A stretch of DNA of 64,000 bases from Pseudomonas sp. GD03944 (GCF_029839275.1 NZ_JAOCAH010000018.1:1-64000), one strand, 5' to 3'. Shown: positions 34,910-43,599, numbered from the stretch's first letter. Numbers and translations: made by a program. The notes: generated by a model not told the origin, from the letters alone.

Positions 34910-35719
34910 TCAAGCCCAACGCTCGGGATTATTCTTCATATCCTCTTCCATCAGGCGCTTTTCTTCGTCTCGATGCTGCTGGTAGTCGTCGTGCTCCGAG
35001 TGACCGGGCATCGGGTTCCAGAACGCCTTGAGGTTGGTCAAGCCAAGCTCGGCGTACTGCTCAGCGCAATACTCGTACACGACCCGCTGCAGGAAATGCC
35101 ATTCGACCGAAACCGGCGGAGCCGGCTGAGCTTTCCTGGCATGGTTTACCGCCGGTACGATCAATTCCTTTTCGACGTTGGCCCAGGGACGCGGTATGCC
35201 CACCAACGGAATGAACATGAACGCGTAATTGGCCTTGGCTTCCAGCAACGTACAGCGGGACTCGTCGAAACCATCCCACCAGGTCGCACTCCACAGCCAC
35301 TCATAGGGAAACGGAAAGTTGGTGACCCACTGCTGATACTGGGCTGACAAGTCGGACATGCTGTGGCCCTTGCCCGCGTTGGCAGCGGCCATCGATCCTT
35401 GTTCCGGCGGGCACTCTACGCAGTCTCTGTCAGCACTGGTGCAGTCGCGCTCCGCCTCGCGGGTGCGCGGGACCGTCCGCGGGCGGGGTACCGCCTGGGG
35501 TGCCGGTCGGGTGACCGGGCGCGGTGCGGGTGGTGCCGCCGGTTCTGGAGCCCGAGGCGGTGCCGGGCGCGGCCCTGGACGAGGCGCCGGGGTGGGAAAA
35601 CGCGGCCCGGGGAGCGGTGCTGGCGCGTCGAACGGGCCCCGGGGGCCGATACGGGGTCCGACACGAACCCCGCCCAACGGGCCAGTCACCACAGGCCCCG
35701 CCTGCAACAATCCGCTCAT
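34910..35719 (-). CDS. tseT: TseT-like T6SS effector with C-terminal nuclease domain
   Basis: This 269-residue protein has a Pro/Arg-rich N-terminus (about 1-90) and a Cys-containing segment (CTSADRDCVEC at 93-103). A C-terminal Tox-REase-5 restriction-endonuclease-like domain follows, with WWDGFDESRC and LLEAKANYAFMF; Glu160 and Lys162 form the E-x-K part of a PD-(D/E)xK site. It should degrade DNA in competitors after type VI delivery. The start overlaps co-TecT by four bases. It lies between the PAAR/TecT loading genes and two immunity genes. Confidence 0.87.
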   Translation of the reverse strand: MSGLLQAGPVVTGPLGGVRVGPRIGPRGPFDAPAPLPGPRFPTPAPRPGPRPAPPRAPEPAAPPAPRPVTRPAPQAVPRPRTVPRTREAERDCTSADRDCVECPPEQGSMAAANAGKGHSMSDLSAQYQQWVTNFPFPYEWLWSATWWDGFDESRCTLLEAKANYAFMFIPLVGIPRPWANVEKELIVPAVNHARKAQPAPPVSVEWHFLQRVVYEYCAEQYAELGLTNLKAFWNPMPGHSEHDDYQQHRDEEKRLMEEDMKNNPERWA

Positions 35720-36099
35720 CGTGCCTCCTGCGTGGCCTCGTAGGCCTTCCAGTCCCGCATCAGGGTGTTGAATTCGACGATGCTTTCGTAATCCTGAAAG
35801 CGCTGCTCGGGGCTGTCATCGACCGGGCGTTTCATGAAATCGATGAACACCGGCTGCTGGTGGAAATCCGTATAGGCCAGGCCGTGGCGCATGAAGCGCT
35901 CGGTAACATCCGGATCACGAATGCCCAGCGCCCGAGCTTCTTCGCGCAGGTCGCGGAGCATCTGCATAGCCGGCCACAGGCCCTTCTGTTCGAGCCAGGT
36001 GGGGTTTTCCGTGCGCAGTTCCAGCAGCAGGCGCTCGATGATTTCGTCCTGGCGAATCTCTTCCAGCTGCAATACCTGCTCTTCGCTCAACTCAAGCAT
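35716..36099 (-). CDS. co-TecT-like partner of the T6SS chaperone
   Basis: This 127-residue acidic, helical protein (MLELSEEQVLQLEEIRQDEIIERLLLELR) has no clear domain. In P. aeruginosa the gene in this place between TecT and TseT is co-TecT, which modulates TecT-effector binding. Name and role are by synteny. It overlaps TecT by eight bases and TseT by four, showing tight coupling of the cassette. Confidence 0.7.
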   Translation of the reverse strand: MLELSEEQVLQLEEIRQDEIIERLLLELRTENPTWLEQKGLWPAMQMLRDLREEARALGIRDPDVTERFMRHGLAYTDFHQQPVFIDFMKRPVDDSPEQRFQDYESIVEFNTLMRDWKAYEATQEAR

Positions 36100-36616
36100 G
36101 CGTCGCCTCCTGCGACTTCCTGGTGTAACTCAGGTAGCTGCCTTGCAGCGGTTGCCAGACCAGCCACTCGTGCACCGGCTGCATCAGCGCCGCCTGTTGC
36201 TCGCCCGTCAGCACCAGGTCCAGGCTGCGCCGCACCGTCGGGTTGTAATAGCGAAACAGCGAGCGCCGGCCATCGGGCAGGCGGGTGAACAACAACTGCG
36301 TGTAGTGCGCGGCGAGGGTGCTGAACGACTCGCTGCTCCACAGCCAGGACACCATCGGGTCGCGCCGGTCGCGTTCGGTGAGCCAGCTGAGAAAATCATG
36401 GGGCAGCGCGGCCTGGGGAAATTCGACCAGCGCCGGGCCGCCATGGCGGATGCCGTCCAGTTCGCCACCTTCGAGCAGCCACTGGAAGCGGAAGGCGTCG
36501 CTGGCGTTCTCCAGGCGCTTGTCCAGGGTCAGGTAGCGGGCGCCGTCGACCAGTGCGTAGAGGGTGAGCGTCGGGTCGCTGGGGGTCAGTGAGAAACGTT
36601 GCAGCGGCTGGGTCAT
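36092..36616 (-). CDS. TecT-like DUF4123 effector chaperone
   Basis: This 174-residue protein matches DUF4123 T6SS adaptor proteins, which load an effector on a VgrG/PAAR spike. Signs are LYALVDGARYLTLDKRLENASD and FQWLLEGGELDGIRHGGPALVEF, then SFSTLAAHYTQLLFTRLPDGRRSLFRYYNP with the typical YYNP turn. Start MTQPLQRF at 36616 was chosen; it overlaps the PAAR stop by four bases. Confidence 0.85.
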   Translation of the reverse strand: MTQPLQRFSLTPSDPTLTLYALVDGARYLTLDKRLENASDAFRFQWLLEGGELDGIRHGGPALVEFPQAALPHDFLSWLTERDRRDPMVSWLWSSESFSTLAAHYTQLLFTRLPDGRRSLFRYYNPTVRRSLDLVLTGEQQAALMQPVHEWLVWQPLQGSYLSYTRKSQEATHA

Positions 36617-37014
36617 CGGCCACCGCCCAGGCTTTCCAGTGGCACGAAGGTCTGGTTGCGTTTGGCGGCGGCCAGCAGGCACGGCAGGCACAGCTTGGGC
36701 GTGACCAGGGCCGCCACCGGCGATACCGATGCACCACCGGAATTGCCGATGAGCACGGTGCCCGACCCGCCGACCACCACGTTGCCGTGGCTGCCCACCG
36801 TCCCAAGGACGGTGGCCGGCATGCCATTGATCAGCACAGTGGGAATGACATTGCCGGCCAGGGCAGAACCGCAGGCCGTGGGGTCGCCCTGGCGCGCGGC
36901 CGGCAGACTGTCGAAGAACACATTGGGCGAGCCGGCTGCAATGGGGTTCGTTCCATGCCCCGGCAGTGGACACGCGGTGGGATCGCTTAGGCGAGCAGCT
37001 GGTTTTCCAGACAT
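36613..37014 (-). CDS. PAAR-domain T6SS spike-tip protein
   Basis: This 133-residue PAAR protein caps VgrG and carries the effector. PAARLSDPTACPLPGHGTNPIAAGSPNVFF is the classic first half (as two segments), then VLINGMPATVLGTVGSHGN and GTVLIGNSGGASVSPVA. The start MSGKPAARLSD has GGAG closely upstream. It heads the cassette, whose promoter must lie in the AT-rich 195 bp upstream (37015-37209). Confidence 0.9.
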   Translation of the reverse strand: MSGKPAARLSDPTACPLPGHGTNPIAAGSPNVFFDSLPAARQGDPTACGSALAGNVIPTVLINGMPATVLGTVGSHGNVVVGGSGTVLIGNSGGASVSPVAALVTPKLCLPCLLAAAKRNQTFVPLESLGGGR

Positions 37015-37209
37015 TCCAATCTCCCTATCGGTCGCTGTGACAGGGAAAACTCTGCGCCAGGCCACACAACGGCCGCAACAGAAAATCGCTATTTATGTGG
37101 CTAAAAGCACCAAATAAAGGCAAATGCGCAAAAACTTGCGCACCTTTGCCACGCTGAATGTCGGCCGATTTAAAACGCCGTCATTAGCGTTTTCCCTTCA
37201 TGCTGACCG

Positions 37210-38157
37210 TCAGTTGGCCAGAAACTGCCGCAGTGCCGCGACGGTGCGCAGCGGGTCTTCTTCCTGCGGCACATGCCCCAGGTCATCGAAGAGCACCAGG
37301 CGGCTGCCGGCGATATCACGCTGGAAACGCTCGGCGTTGTCCGGCGGAATCAGGCGATCCTGGCCGCCCCAGAGAATCAGCGTCGGCACCTTCAGCTCGG
37401 CGATGCGTGCATGGTCTTCGCCAGAGGGCGCCTGGACGAAACGCTGGCGCAGCGCCTGGCGGTTGCCCGCGCGCCGGGTCAGGTCGTAGTAGCGGTCGAC
37501 CAGCGCCTCGTCCACCTTGTCCGGGTCGCCATAGACGTTGCGCACACTGGAGTCGATCATCGAGCGCGGCAGCAGGTTGGCCATCAGCGGCGCCAGCCCC
37601 GGCACCTGCGCCAGGCGGAAGCCGATGGGCACCGACGTGGCGTTGCGCGGATAGCCCGCGGCGTCCACCAGCACCAGCCGCTCGACCCGTTGCGGCTGGT
37701 CGAGGGCGAAGCGCCAGGCCAGCTGGCCGCCGAAACTGTTACCGGCCACCACCACACGCGGCACCTGCACCTGATCGAGCACCTGCGCGAGGAAGCGACT
37801 GTAGTGCGCCAGGCGGTAGTCGCCATCGGGGAACGGGCCGGTCAGGCCAAAGCCGGGCAAATCCAGGCTGATAACCCGGCGCTCCGCCTTCAGCGCGGCG
37901 ACCCAGCCTTCCCAGGTGTGCAGGCTGGCCGAGGTGCCGTGCAGCAACAGCAGCGGCACCGGGTCGTCACGGCGCCCCTCGTCACGCAGGTGCACCTGCA
38001 TGCCGTCGACCGTGACGAACTGCGACGGCGCAGGCGCCCAGCGCTCGGCCAGTTCCTCCACCGGAAGGTCGGGCGCCCAGTTGAGGGCGATGAACCCGGC
38101 GATGCCCAACAGCAGAACCAGCACGGTGGTCCGCAGGGCCCTGGCGAGGTGTCTCAT
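37210..38157 (-). CDS. Alpha/beta hydrolase, membrane-anchored
   Basis: This 315-residue alpha/beta hydrolase has an N-terminal signal-anchor (RALRTTVLVLLLGIAGFIAL). The elbow GNSFGG holds the catalytic Ser, VPTLILWGGQDRLIP the Asp, and DDLGHVPQEE the His. Start MRHLARALRTTV at 38157 was chosen, as a longer frame overlaps the next gene's end region. Substrate is unknown. It precedes the T6SS cassette on the same strand but is separated by 195 AT-rich bases. Confidence 0.86.
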   Translation of the reverse strand: MRHLARALRTTVLVLLLGIAGFIALNWAPDLPVEELAERWAPAPSQFVTVDGMQVHLRDEGRRDDPVPLLLLHGTSASLHTWEGWVAALKAERRVISLDLPGFGLTGPFPDGDYRLAHYSRFLAQVLDQVQVPRVVVAGNSFGGQLAWRFALDQPQRVERLVLVDAAGYPRNATSVPIGFRLAQVPGLAPLMANLLPRSMIDSSVRNVYGDPDKVDEALVDRYYDLTRRAGNRQALRQRFVQAPSGEDHARIAELKVPTLILWGGQDRLIPPDNAERFQRDIAGSRLVLFDDLGHVPQEEDPLRTVAALRQFLAN

Positions 38158-38239
38158 GGTCGTGTCCTTGTCGTTGGCGAACCGTGGCGGCAATGGTACG
38201 GATTCGCCGGCGCGTCGGGCATCGCTCCTAAGACGGAAT

Positions 38240-39130
38240 CTACAGGCCGGCCTCGCGCAGGCGCCGGGCATGTTCGAGAAACAGCTCGACCGGCCTGACC
38301 CCTTTGCCCACGAGGCCGAAGGTCTGGTTGACGATGTCGAAGTGATCGAGGGGGTAGTCGTCGCCGATCACCGTGCCGAGGTGCGAGCTGTAGCGCCCGA
38401 CCATGCCGTCGCAATGCCCGGCTTCGCGGCGGAAGGTACGGGCAAACAGGCGACAGGCCAGGTTCGGGCCATCCAGGCGATTGCCACCGCGGTTGGTCAC
38501 CCCCGGTTGCAAGGTGCCGGACCAGGAGTAGTAGCGCACGCCATTGACCTCGGCGGCGCCCTGCCCGCCCCAGGTATCCGGCAGGCCCTGTGGATAACGC
38601 ACGTTGAAAGCGGCCACGCCCTCGCAGGTCAGCGACTGCTGGGCCGCGGCGACATCCATCGGCAGGGCAGGCCCCTTGTCGCCGGTTTCCAGCCAGGCCA
38701 TGCAGCGCGCCACCCCGCGCAGCAGCGCCGACAACAGGCGCTCGCGCAGGCTGCCATGGGGCGCCCGGCGTGCCAGGTAGTCCGCCAGCTCGGAGCCGTG
38801 GTTGGGGCCCGCCACCGAGGTGACCGAGGCCACCCACTCTGGGCGTAGCGCCGCCGCGTAGCGGGCGGTCAGCGCGCCCTGGCTGTGGCCGATCAGGTGC
38901 ACCTTGGCGGCGCCGCTCTGCTCGCGGACGCGCGCGATGTGCGCCAGCAATTGCTCGCCGCGCACCTCGGTGGAATTGACTGAAGACACCAGCACGGGAA
39001 AGACCGTGGCGCCCTGCCGGCGCAAGGCCGACACGATGCCGTACCAATAGGGGTATCCCAGCAGGCGAACGAAGCCGAGCAGACCCGGCACCAGCACCAG
39101 AGGGTAACGCGGTCCAGCAGTCGTCGACAT
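38240..39130 (-). CDS. Triacylglycerol lipase/esterase family alpha/beta hydrolase
   Basis: This 296-residue lipase resembles the Pseudomonas family I lipases. PLVLVPGLLGFVRLLGYPYW is the oxyanion region, LIGHSQGALTARYAA has the catalytic Ser, and SVAGPNHGSELADY follows. No clear signal peptide is visible and no lipase foldase gene is next to it, so secretion is uncertain. It ends 82 bp before the next hydrolase gene; the two may be one operon. Confidence 0.87.
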   Translation of the reverse strand: MSTTAGPRYPLVLVPGLLGFVRLLGYPYWYGIVSALRRQGATVFPVLVSSVNSTEVRGEQLLAHIARVREQSGAAKVHLIGHSQGALTARYAAALRPEWVASVTSVAGPNHGSELADYLARRAPHGSLRERLLSALLRGVARCMAWLETGDKGPALPMDVAAAQQSLTCEGVAAFNVRYPQGLPDTWGGQGAAEVNGVRYYSWSGTLQPGVTNRGGNRLDGPNLACRLFARTFRREAGHCDGMVGRYSSHLGTVIGDDYPLDHFDIVNQTFGLVGKGVRPVELFLEHARRLREAGL

Positions 39131-39430
39131 GGCGAATCATCCGTGGTGAACACACAGCGAAACGAGGCAACCGACACCAGCCGATGATCGGGTGCGCCTC
39201 TCCCAATTCTTCGATTTCGACGTCGCCGAAGGGTTTTCCAACGCCCCTCGAACACGACGCACAGCGCCCTGAAGCCTAGACCATGGCTCGCTGAAAGCAC
39301 CGTCCTAGAGCTGCAAAATCAACCATTACCGGTGTCGATGGATACTATCGAGCCAGTCAACTTCTTATTCGCGGTCAAGTCCCTACCATTGCCTCCCATA
39401 CCCACTCGCAATCTCTTAGGAGGAACCATC
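39131..39430. other. Intergenic region upstream of the lipase and repeat-protein genes
   Basis: 300 bp between divergent genes, with no coding sequence, RNA or repeat recognised. It must hold promoters for both, but no clear -10 or -35 boxes are visible. A strong AGGAGGAACC ribosome-binding site precedes 39431. Confidence 0.6.
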
Positions 39431-39892
39431 ATGAAACAGACAATCGCGATCAGCCTGCTACTCGGCCTGTTCACCACCAGCGCCTTCGCACTGCCCAGCC
39501 AGGGCCCGATGCCGATTCTTGGCGAAGTCCAGGACAGCCAGCAAGACGTCCTGCCGCAGGACCGTCACGTTGCTGAAGGTGGTGCCGAACGCACCCTGGA
39601 ACAGCGCCTGCGCACCGCTGAAAACGACGCCCAGATCGACCGCCGTATCCGCGTCTCTGAAGGTGGTTCGGAGCGCACCCCTGGCCAACAACGCATCCGC
39701 GTCGCCGAAGGCGGTTCCGAGCGTACCCCAGGTCAGCAACGCATCCGTGTCGCTGAAGGCGGTTCCGAGCGTACTCCCGGCCAACAACGCATTCGCGTCG
39801 CCGAGGGCGGTTCCGAGCGTACCCCGGGCCAGCAGCGCATCCGCGTCGCCGAAGGTGGTGCAGAGCGTACCCTTGCCCAGCGTATCGGCTGA
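39431..39892 (+). CDS. Secreted protein with tandem 16-residue repeats
   Basis: This 153-residue exported protein has signal MKQTIAISLLLGLFTTSAFA, then a non-repeated segment and five 16-residue units of the type RIRVAEGGSERTPGQQ. The last unit ends ERTLAQRIG, and a degenerate unit RHVAEGGAERTLEQR lies near residue 44. The repeats are charged and Gly/Ser-rich, so probably flexible or beta-solenoid. No enzyme domain is seen; function unknown. Proteins with AEGG-type repeats are, as far as I recall, sometimes annotated in pseudomonads, without known role. Confidence 0.85.
   Translation: MKQTIAISLLLGLFTTSAFALPSQGPMPILGEVQDSQQDVLPQDRHVAEGGAERTLEQRLRTAENDAQIDRRIRVSEGGSERTPGQQRIRVAEGGSERTPGQQRIRVAEGGSERTPGQQRIRVAEGGSERTPGQQRIRVAEGGAERTLAQRIG
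39644..39889 (+). repeat. 48-bp tandem repeats in the secreted protein gene
   Basis: Four full 48-bp units (39644-39691, 39692-39739, 39740-39787, 39788-39835) are followed by a diverged fifth. Neighbouring units differ mostly by silent third-position changes, so unit number could vary through recombination or slippage. Confidence 0.93.
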
Positions 39893-39896
39893 ATGA

Positions 39897-40793
39897 TCAG
39901 CCCAGCACGAGCATCCACAGCGGCAGTGTCAGCGCCGCCAGTACGGTAGAAAGAAAGATCGCCGAACTGACGCTGCGGATGTCCTCAGGCGTTTTGGCGA
40001 AAGGCAGGATGTTCACCCCGCTCGGACAGGCAGCCAGCACCACCAGCACGGTGCGCGCCGCGTCGTTGAGCCCCGGCAAGTGGCCGCTGAGCCACCACAC
40101 CAGCGCCGGGAATACCAGCAGCTTGGCCGTCGCCAGCCCCACCGCCTGGGCACTGGGACGCAAGCGATAGCGCGACAGCCCCGAACCCAGCACGATCAAG
40201 GCACACGGCAACGCCGCCTGCGCCAGCCACTCGATCATTCGCCACAGCGTCGCGGGCACTTCGAGCCCCGAGACGTTGAGCAATGCCCCCAGCAACAGAC
40301 CGATGATCATCGGGTTCGCCAGGTTCTTCAGCAGCGAGCGGGCATCGACCTTGTCGTGTCCGCCCAATGCCGCGTACACGCTCTGCAGGGAAAACAGCGT
40401 GAGGCTGTGGAACACCAGGATAGCGAACACATACACCAGCCCTGCAGGTCCCATCAGGGTGGTCACCAGGGGAATCCCCACCAGCACGTTGTTCGAGAAG
40501 GCCGCCGCCAGGCCGGATGCCGTGGCCGTGCCGGCGCGCCGATGGGCGATCAGGTTCACCAGCGTGAACACCACCAGCACCGGCAGGTAGTAGCCGAGCA
40601 GCAACATGGGCGACAGGCCGTCGGCCAGCTGTGCCTTGGCGATCCCGGCGAACAGCAGCGTGGGCATGAACAGCTTGAAGGTGATGGCCGCCAGCCCGGC
40701 CGCCGATTCGGCCGTCAGCCATTGCCGCACACCCAGCAGGTAGCCCAGCACAATCAAACCAAAGATCGGCAAAATCGCCTGAACAGCTACCAT
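39897..40793 (-). CDS. AEC-family transporter (auxin efflux carrier type)
   Basis: This 298-residue membrane protein has about ten transmembrane segments of the AEC family: ILPIFGLIVLGYLLGVRQWL at the start and NILPFAKTPEDIRSVSSAIFLST near the end. Members export or import small organic acids; substrate not visible. The start MVAVQAILPIFG at 40793 suits the family, although an in-frame ATG 14 codons earlier exists. Confidence 0.87.
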   Translation of the reverse strand: MVAVQAILPIFGLIVLGYLLGVRQWLTAESAAGLAAITFKLFMPTLLFAGIAKAQLADGLSPMLLLGYYLPVLVVFTLVNLIAHRRAGTATASGLAAAFSNNVLVGIPLVTTLMGPAGLVYVFAILVFHSLTLFSLQSVYAALGGHDKVDARSLLKNLANPMIIGLLLGALLNVSGLEVPATLWRMIEWLAQAALPCALIVLGSGLSRYRLRPSAQAVGLATAKLLVFPALVWWLSGHLPGLNDAARTVLVVLAACPSGVNILPFAKTPEDIRSVSSAIFLSTVLAALTLPLWMLVLG

Positions 40794-40942
40794 GTCTTCT
40801 GTGGCTCCATACACACGACGCATTTCGTGGCGCTCCAGCGGAGCGGCCACGATCGGGGGCCGCCAGCATACCGGGGCGCCCGCTCGAATACGACCGAGCA
40901 TTCAATAGACGCGCCTTCCCGAGAACGAGTAAGGAGAGCAGC

Positions 40943-41284
40943 ATGGACATTCGTATCGTCGGCAGCCTGGGCATCGCGACCATCCTCGCCGGTTGCGCCG
41001 GAACCCTGGAAAACCCCGCGGATCACTTCACCTACCGCAACGAACCGCTGGTGCAACAGGTCGACAACGACATGAGCAAGCAGCAGGTGCTGGAGATCGG
41101 CGGCCCACCCTCGAGCGAAAGCGCCCGCACCGTGCAACCCGGCACCTGCCACGACTACATCCTCACCCGCGACGGCCACCAGCAGCCCTACTACGTCAGC
41201 TTCAACTCCTCGGCGCGGGTCGACGGCCAGGGCTTCATGACCTGCAAGATGATGGAAAGCAACGAGCGCGCCCGCCGCTCCTGA
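40943..41284 (+). CDS. osmE: Osmotically inducible lipoprotein OsmE
   Basis: This 113-residue lipoprotein has lipobox LAGC (Cys18) and an OsmE/SmpA-like fold: VDNDMSKQQVLEIGGPPSSE and a Cys near CHDYIL. OsmE is an osmolarity-induced lipoprotein of unknown function. RBS AAGGAGAGCAGC precedes the ATG. It is convergent with desB, 10 bp apart. Confidence 0.9.
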   Translation: MDIRIVGSLGIATILAGCAGTLENPADHFTYRNEPLVQQVDNDMSKQQVLEIGGPPSSESARTVQPGTCHDYILTRDGHQQPYYVSFNSSARVDGQGFMTCKMMESNERARRS

Positions 41285-41294
41285 TCGAGTACCG

Positions 41295-42377
41295 TCAGGC
41301 CGACGCCGCCTCGGCGTTCGGCAGGCGGTAGACCCAGATACGCCTGAGCACCGTGGCGAACTGCGTGCTCAGGCGCCCGCAGTTGTACACCTGGCCATAG
41401 CGCTCGGCGATCTCTCGCACCTCCACCGCCAGGGCGGCGTAACGGCGTGCCGGCAGGTCGGGAAACAGGTGGTGTTCGATCTGGTGGCTGAGGTTGCCGG
41501 TGAGGATGTGCAGCAACGGCCCGCCGGACAGATTGCTCGAGCCGCGCAGCTGCCGCAGGTACCAGTGCCCCCGGCTTTCGCCTTCGATGCTTTGCGGGGT
41601 GAACACTGCCGCCTGCTCGGTGAAATGCCCGCAGAAAATCACGGTGAAGGTCCACAGGTTGCGGATCAGGTTGGCCAGCGCATTGCCCAGCAACACCGCC
41701 AGCCCGCTGGCCCCGAACAGCACCGCCAGTACGGGGAAAAACAGGTAGTCCTTGACCGACTGGCGCAGCAGCTTGGCATTGAACTGGCGCAGCAGCGGGC
41801 GCACCTCGTCGCGGCTGATCCGCCCCTTGTAGAGCTTGTCCAGGCGCAGGTGCTGGATCGCCACCGAATACTGGAACAGCACCGCCTGCAGCGTTACCCA
41901 CAGCGGCTGCCAGCGGTAGAACGGGCGCCAGCGCTGCTCGGGAAACAGCCGCACCACGCCGTAGCCCACGTCATCGTCCTTGCCCAGCACGTTGGTGTAG
42001 GTGTGGTGGATGTGGTTGTGGGTGTGTCGCCAGAAATCGCTGGGCCCCACGATGTCCCACTCGTAGCGGCGGCCGGCGAACTCGGGGTCGTTCATCCAGT
42101 CGTACTGGCCATGCATGACGTTGTGCCCGAGCTCCATGTTCTCGAGGATCTTGCCCAGCCCCAGCAGCAGGCTGCCCAGCAGCCAGGTCGGCGGGAACCA
42201 GCCGAACATCAGCAGGGCCCGCCCGGTCCAGCAGCAGGCCCGCACCGCCGCGCGAATCCGCCGGATGTAGCGCGCATCGGCCTCCCCCAGGTCGGCCAGG
42301 GTGCGCTGGCGCAGGGCATCCAGTTCCGCGCCGAAGGCAGCCAGCTGCTCGGGGCTCAATTCACGGTCGTTACGCAT
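41295..42377 (-). CDS. desB: Acyl-CoA fatty-acid desaturase DesB
   Basis: This 360-residue membrane desaturase introduces a double bond in saturated acyl-CoA. Three His boxes are present: H85-NVM-H89 (MELGHNVMHG), H118-x-H-x-H-x-H-H125 (HTHNHIHHTY) and HQIEHH near residue 296. In P. aeruginosa DesB is paired with DesC and repressed by DesT. It is 42 bp after desC on the same strand. Confidence 0.94.
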   Translation of the reverse strand: MRNDRELSPEQLAAFGAELDALRQRTLADLGEADARYIRRIRAAVRACCWTGRALLMFGWFPPTWLLGSLLLGLGKILENMELGHNVMHGQYDWMNDPEFAGRRYEWDIVGPSDFWRHTHNHIHHTYTNVLGKDDDVGYGVVRLFPEQRWRPFYRWQPLWVTLQAVLFQYSVAIQHLRLDKLYKGRISRDEVRPLLRQFNAKLLRQSVKDYLFFPVLAVLFGASGLAVLLGNALANLIRNLWTFTVIFCGHFTEQAAVFTPQSIEGESRGHWYLRQLRGSSNLSGGPLLHILTGNLSHQIEHHLFPDLPARRYAALAVEVREIAERYGQVYNCGRLSTQFATVLRRIWVYRLPNAEAASA

Positions 42378-42419
42378 GCATGCCTCGTCTCACCGGCATC
42401 GGCCGGGGCGTATCGGTTG

Positions 42420-43526
42420 TCACAGGTCGATCAGCACGTCGCGGTGCGGCGCGCTGATGCACAAACGGATCGGTTGGTCGGGCTCGCTGAACAGCTCGCC
42501 GGTGCGCAGATCACGCACTTCGCCGGCGAGCAGCAGGCAGGTGCAACTGGCGCAGATGCCCTGGCGGCAACCATGGGCTGGGCGCAGGCCCTGGGCTTCG
42601 GCCAGCTCCAGCAGGCTGCGTTGGCGGTCGCCCGCGACACTCAGCTGGCTGCGGGCGAACCCCAGCTGCACCGTGCCGGAGGCTTGCGCCGCGTCGCGGC
42701 TGGGCGGGGTGAACGCCTCGCCCTGAAACACCACCTGCGGCCCGGCGATACGCCGGTGCCAATCCCGCACCCGCTCGACGAAGCCCGCCGGCCCACAGGC
42801 CAGCACCTGCTGCACGGCCTCGGTATCGTCCAGGTGGGCGTCCTGGAAACGCCCGCTCGGCTCGCTGGCAGGATCGCCGGTCACCGCCCAGCGCACCGTC
42901 AGGTTGCGGTACTGCGCCTGCAGCGCCTGCAACTCGTCGACGAAGGCACGCTGACCGTGCTCACGGACGTAGTGCAGCAGCGTGACCGGCGCACGGAAAC
43001 CCTGGGCCAGGGCCTCACGCAACAGCCCCAGCAGCGGCGTGATACCACTCCCGGCCGCCAGCAACAGGACGCCGGTGCTGCGTGAATCCCACTGCAGCTC
43101 GCCGAACGCCGGCCCCAGCTCCAGCACCTGGCCAACCGCCAACCAATCGAGCAGGTGCGGTGACACACGGCCACCGGGCTGGCGCTTGACCGCGATTTCC
43201 AGGCGGCCATCGGCATGCACCGCGGTCAGGCTGTAACTGCGCGACAGGCGCACGCCACGGTGTTCGACATAGACCTGCAGGTGCTGGCCCGGCTGCGCGC
43301 CACGCCAGTTGCCGTTGGGGCGCAGGGTCAGTGCCAGCATGTCGTCGGCGACCCAGCAGCGCTCCTCGACCCGGGCAAACACCCGGTTCAGGTGCAAGGC
43401 GGGATGCAACACCGCCAGCACGGCATCGACCTCGCTTTCGCGCAGCCAGCGCCGCGCCACCAAGGCACGCACGGGGCGAAGCCACGGCAAACGGGTGCGC
43501 GCCCAGGCAAAGGGAATCAGGGGCAT
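42420..43526 (-). CDS. desC: DesC-like ferredoxin reductase (electron partner of DesB)
   Basis: This 368-residue FAD/[2Fe-2S] reductase has the flavin motif RSYSLTAVHADGRL, the NAD(P)H site GSGITPLLGLLRE, and a C-terminal plant-type ferredoxin with HGCRQGICASCTCLLL and its Cys cluster. It supplies electrons to DesB. Start MPLIPFAWARTRLPW at 43526 was chosen; the longer open frame covers the DesT operator. First gene of desCB. Confidence 0.92.
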   Translation of the reverse strand: MPLIPFAWARTRLPWLRPVRALVARRWLRESEVDAVLAVLHPALHLNRVFARVEERCWVADDMLALTLRPNGNWRGAQPGQHLQVYVEHRGVRLSRSYSLTAVHADGRLEIAVKRQPGGRVSPHLLDWLAVGQVLELGPAFGELQWDSRSTGVLLLAAGSGITPLLGLLREALAQGFRAPVTLLHYVREHGQRAFVDELQALQAQYRNLTVRWAVTGDPASEPSGRFQDAHLDDTEAVQQVLACGPAGFVERVRDWHRRIAGPQVVFQGEAFTPPSRDAAQASGTVQLGFARSQLSVAGDRQRSLLELAEAQGLRPAHGCRQGICASCTCLLLAGEVRDLRTGELFSEPDQPIRLCISAPHRDVLIDL

Positions 43527-43540
43527 GGAGGAATATTCCA

Positions 43541-43556
43541 GTGAACAATCGTTCAC
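43541..43556. promoter_or_regulatory. DesT operator 1
   Basis: A perfect inverted repeat, GTGAAC-AATC-GTTCAC, lies between desC and desT. It resembles the DesT operator of P. aeruginosa and should bind the divergent TetR-type regulator. Confidence 0.85.
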
Positions 43557-43581
43557 TAAACTGACAGAAGCACCACCACTC

Positions 43582-43599
43582 AGTCAACAGTTGTTCACT
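43582..43599. promoter_or_regulatory. DesT operator 2 (imperfect)
   Basis: AGTCAACAGTTGTTCACT, an 18-base imperfect palindrome with one half similar to GTTCAC and the other diverged, lies 25 bp from operator 1. Two sites would allow differential control of desCB and desT. Confidence 0.72.

Noticed and set aside
39644..39889. The 48-bp repeats considered as a CRISPR array
   Set aside because: Units are directly adjacent without spacers and encode a regular 16-residue peptide in frame, so they are coding tandem repeats.
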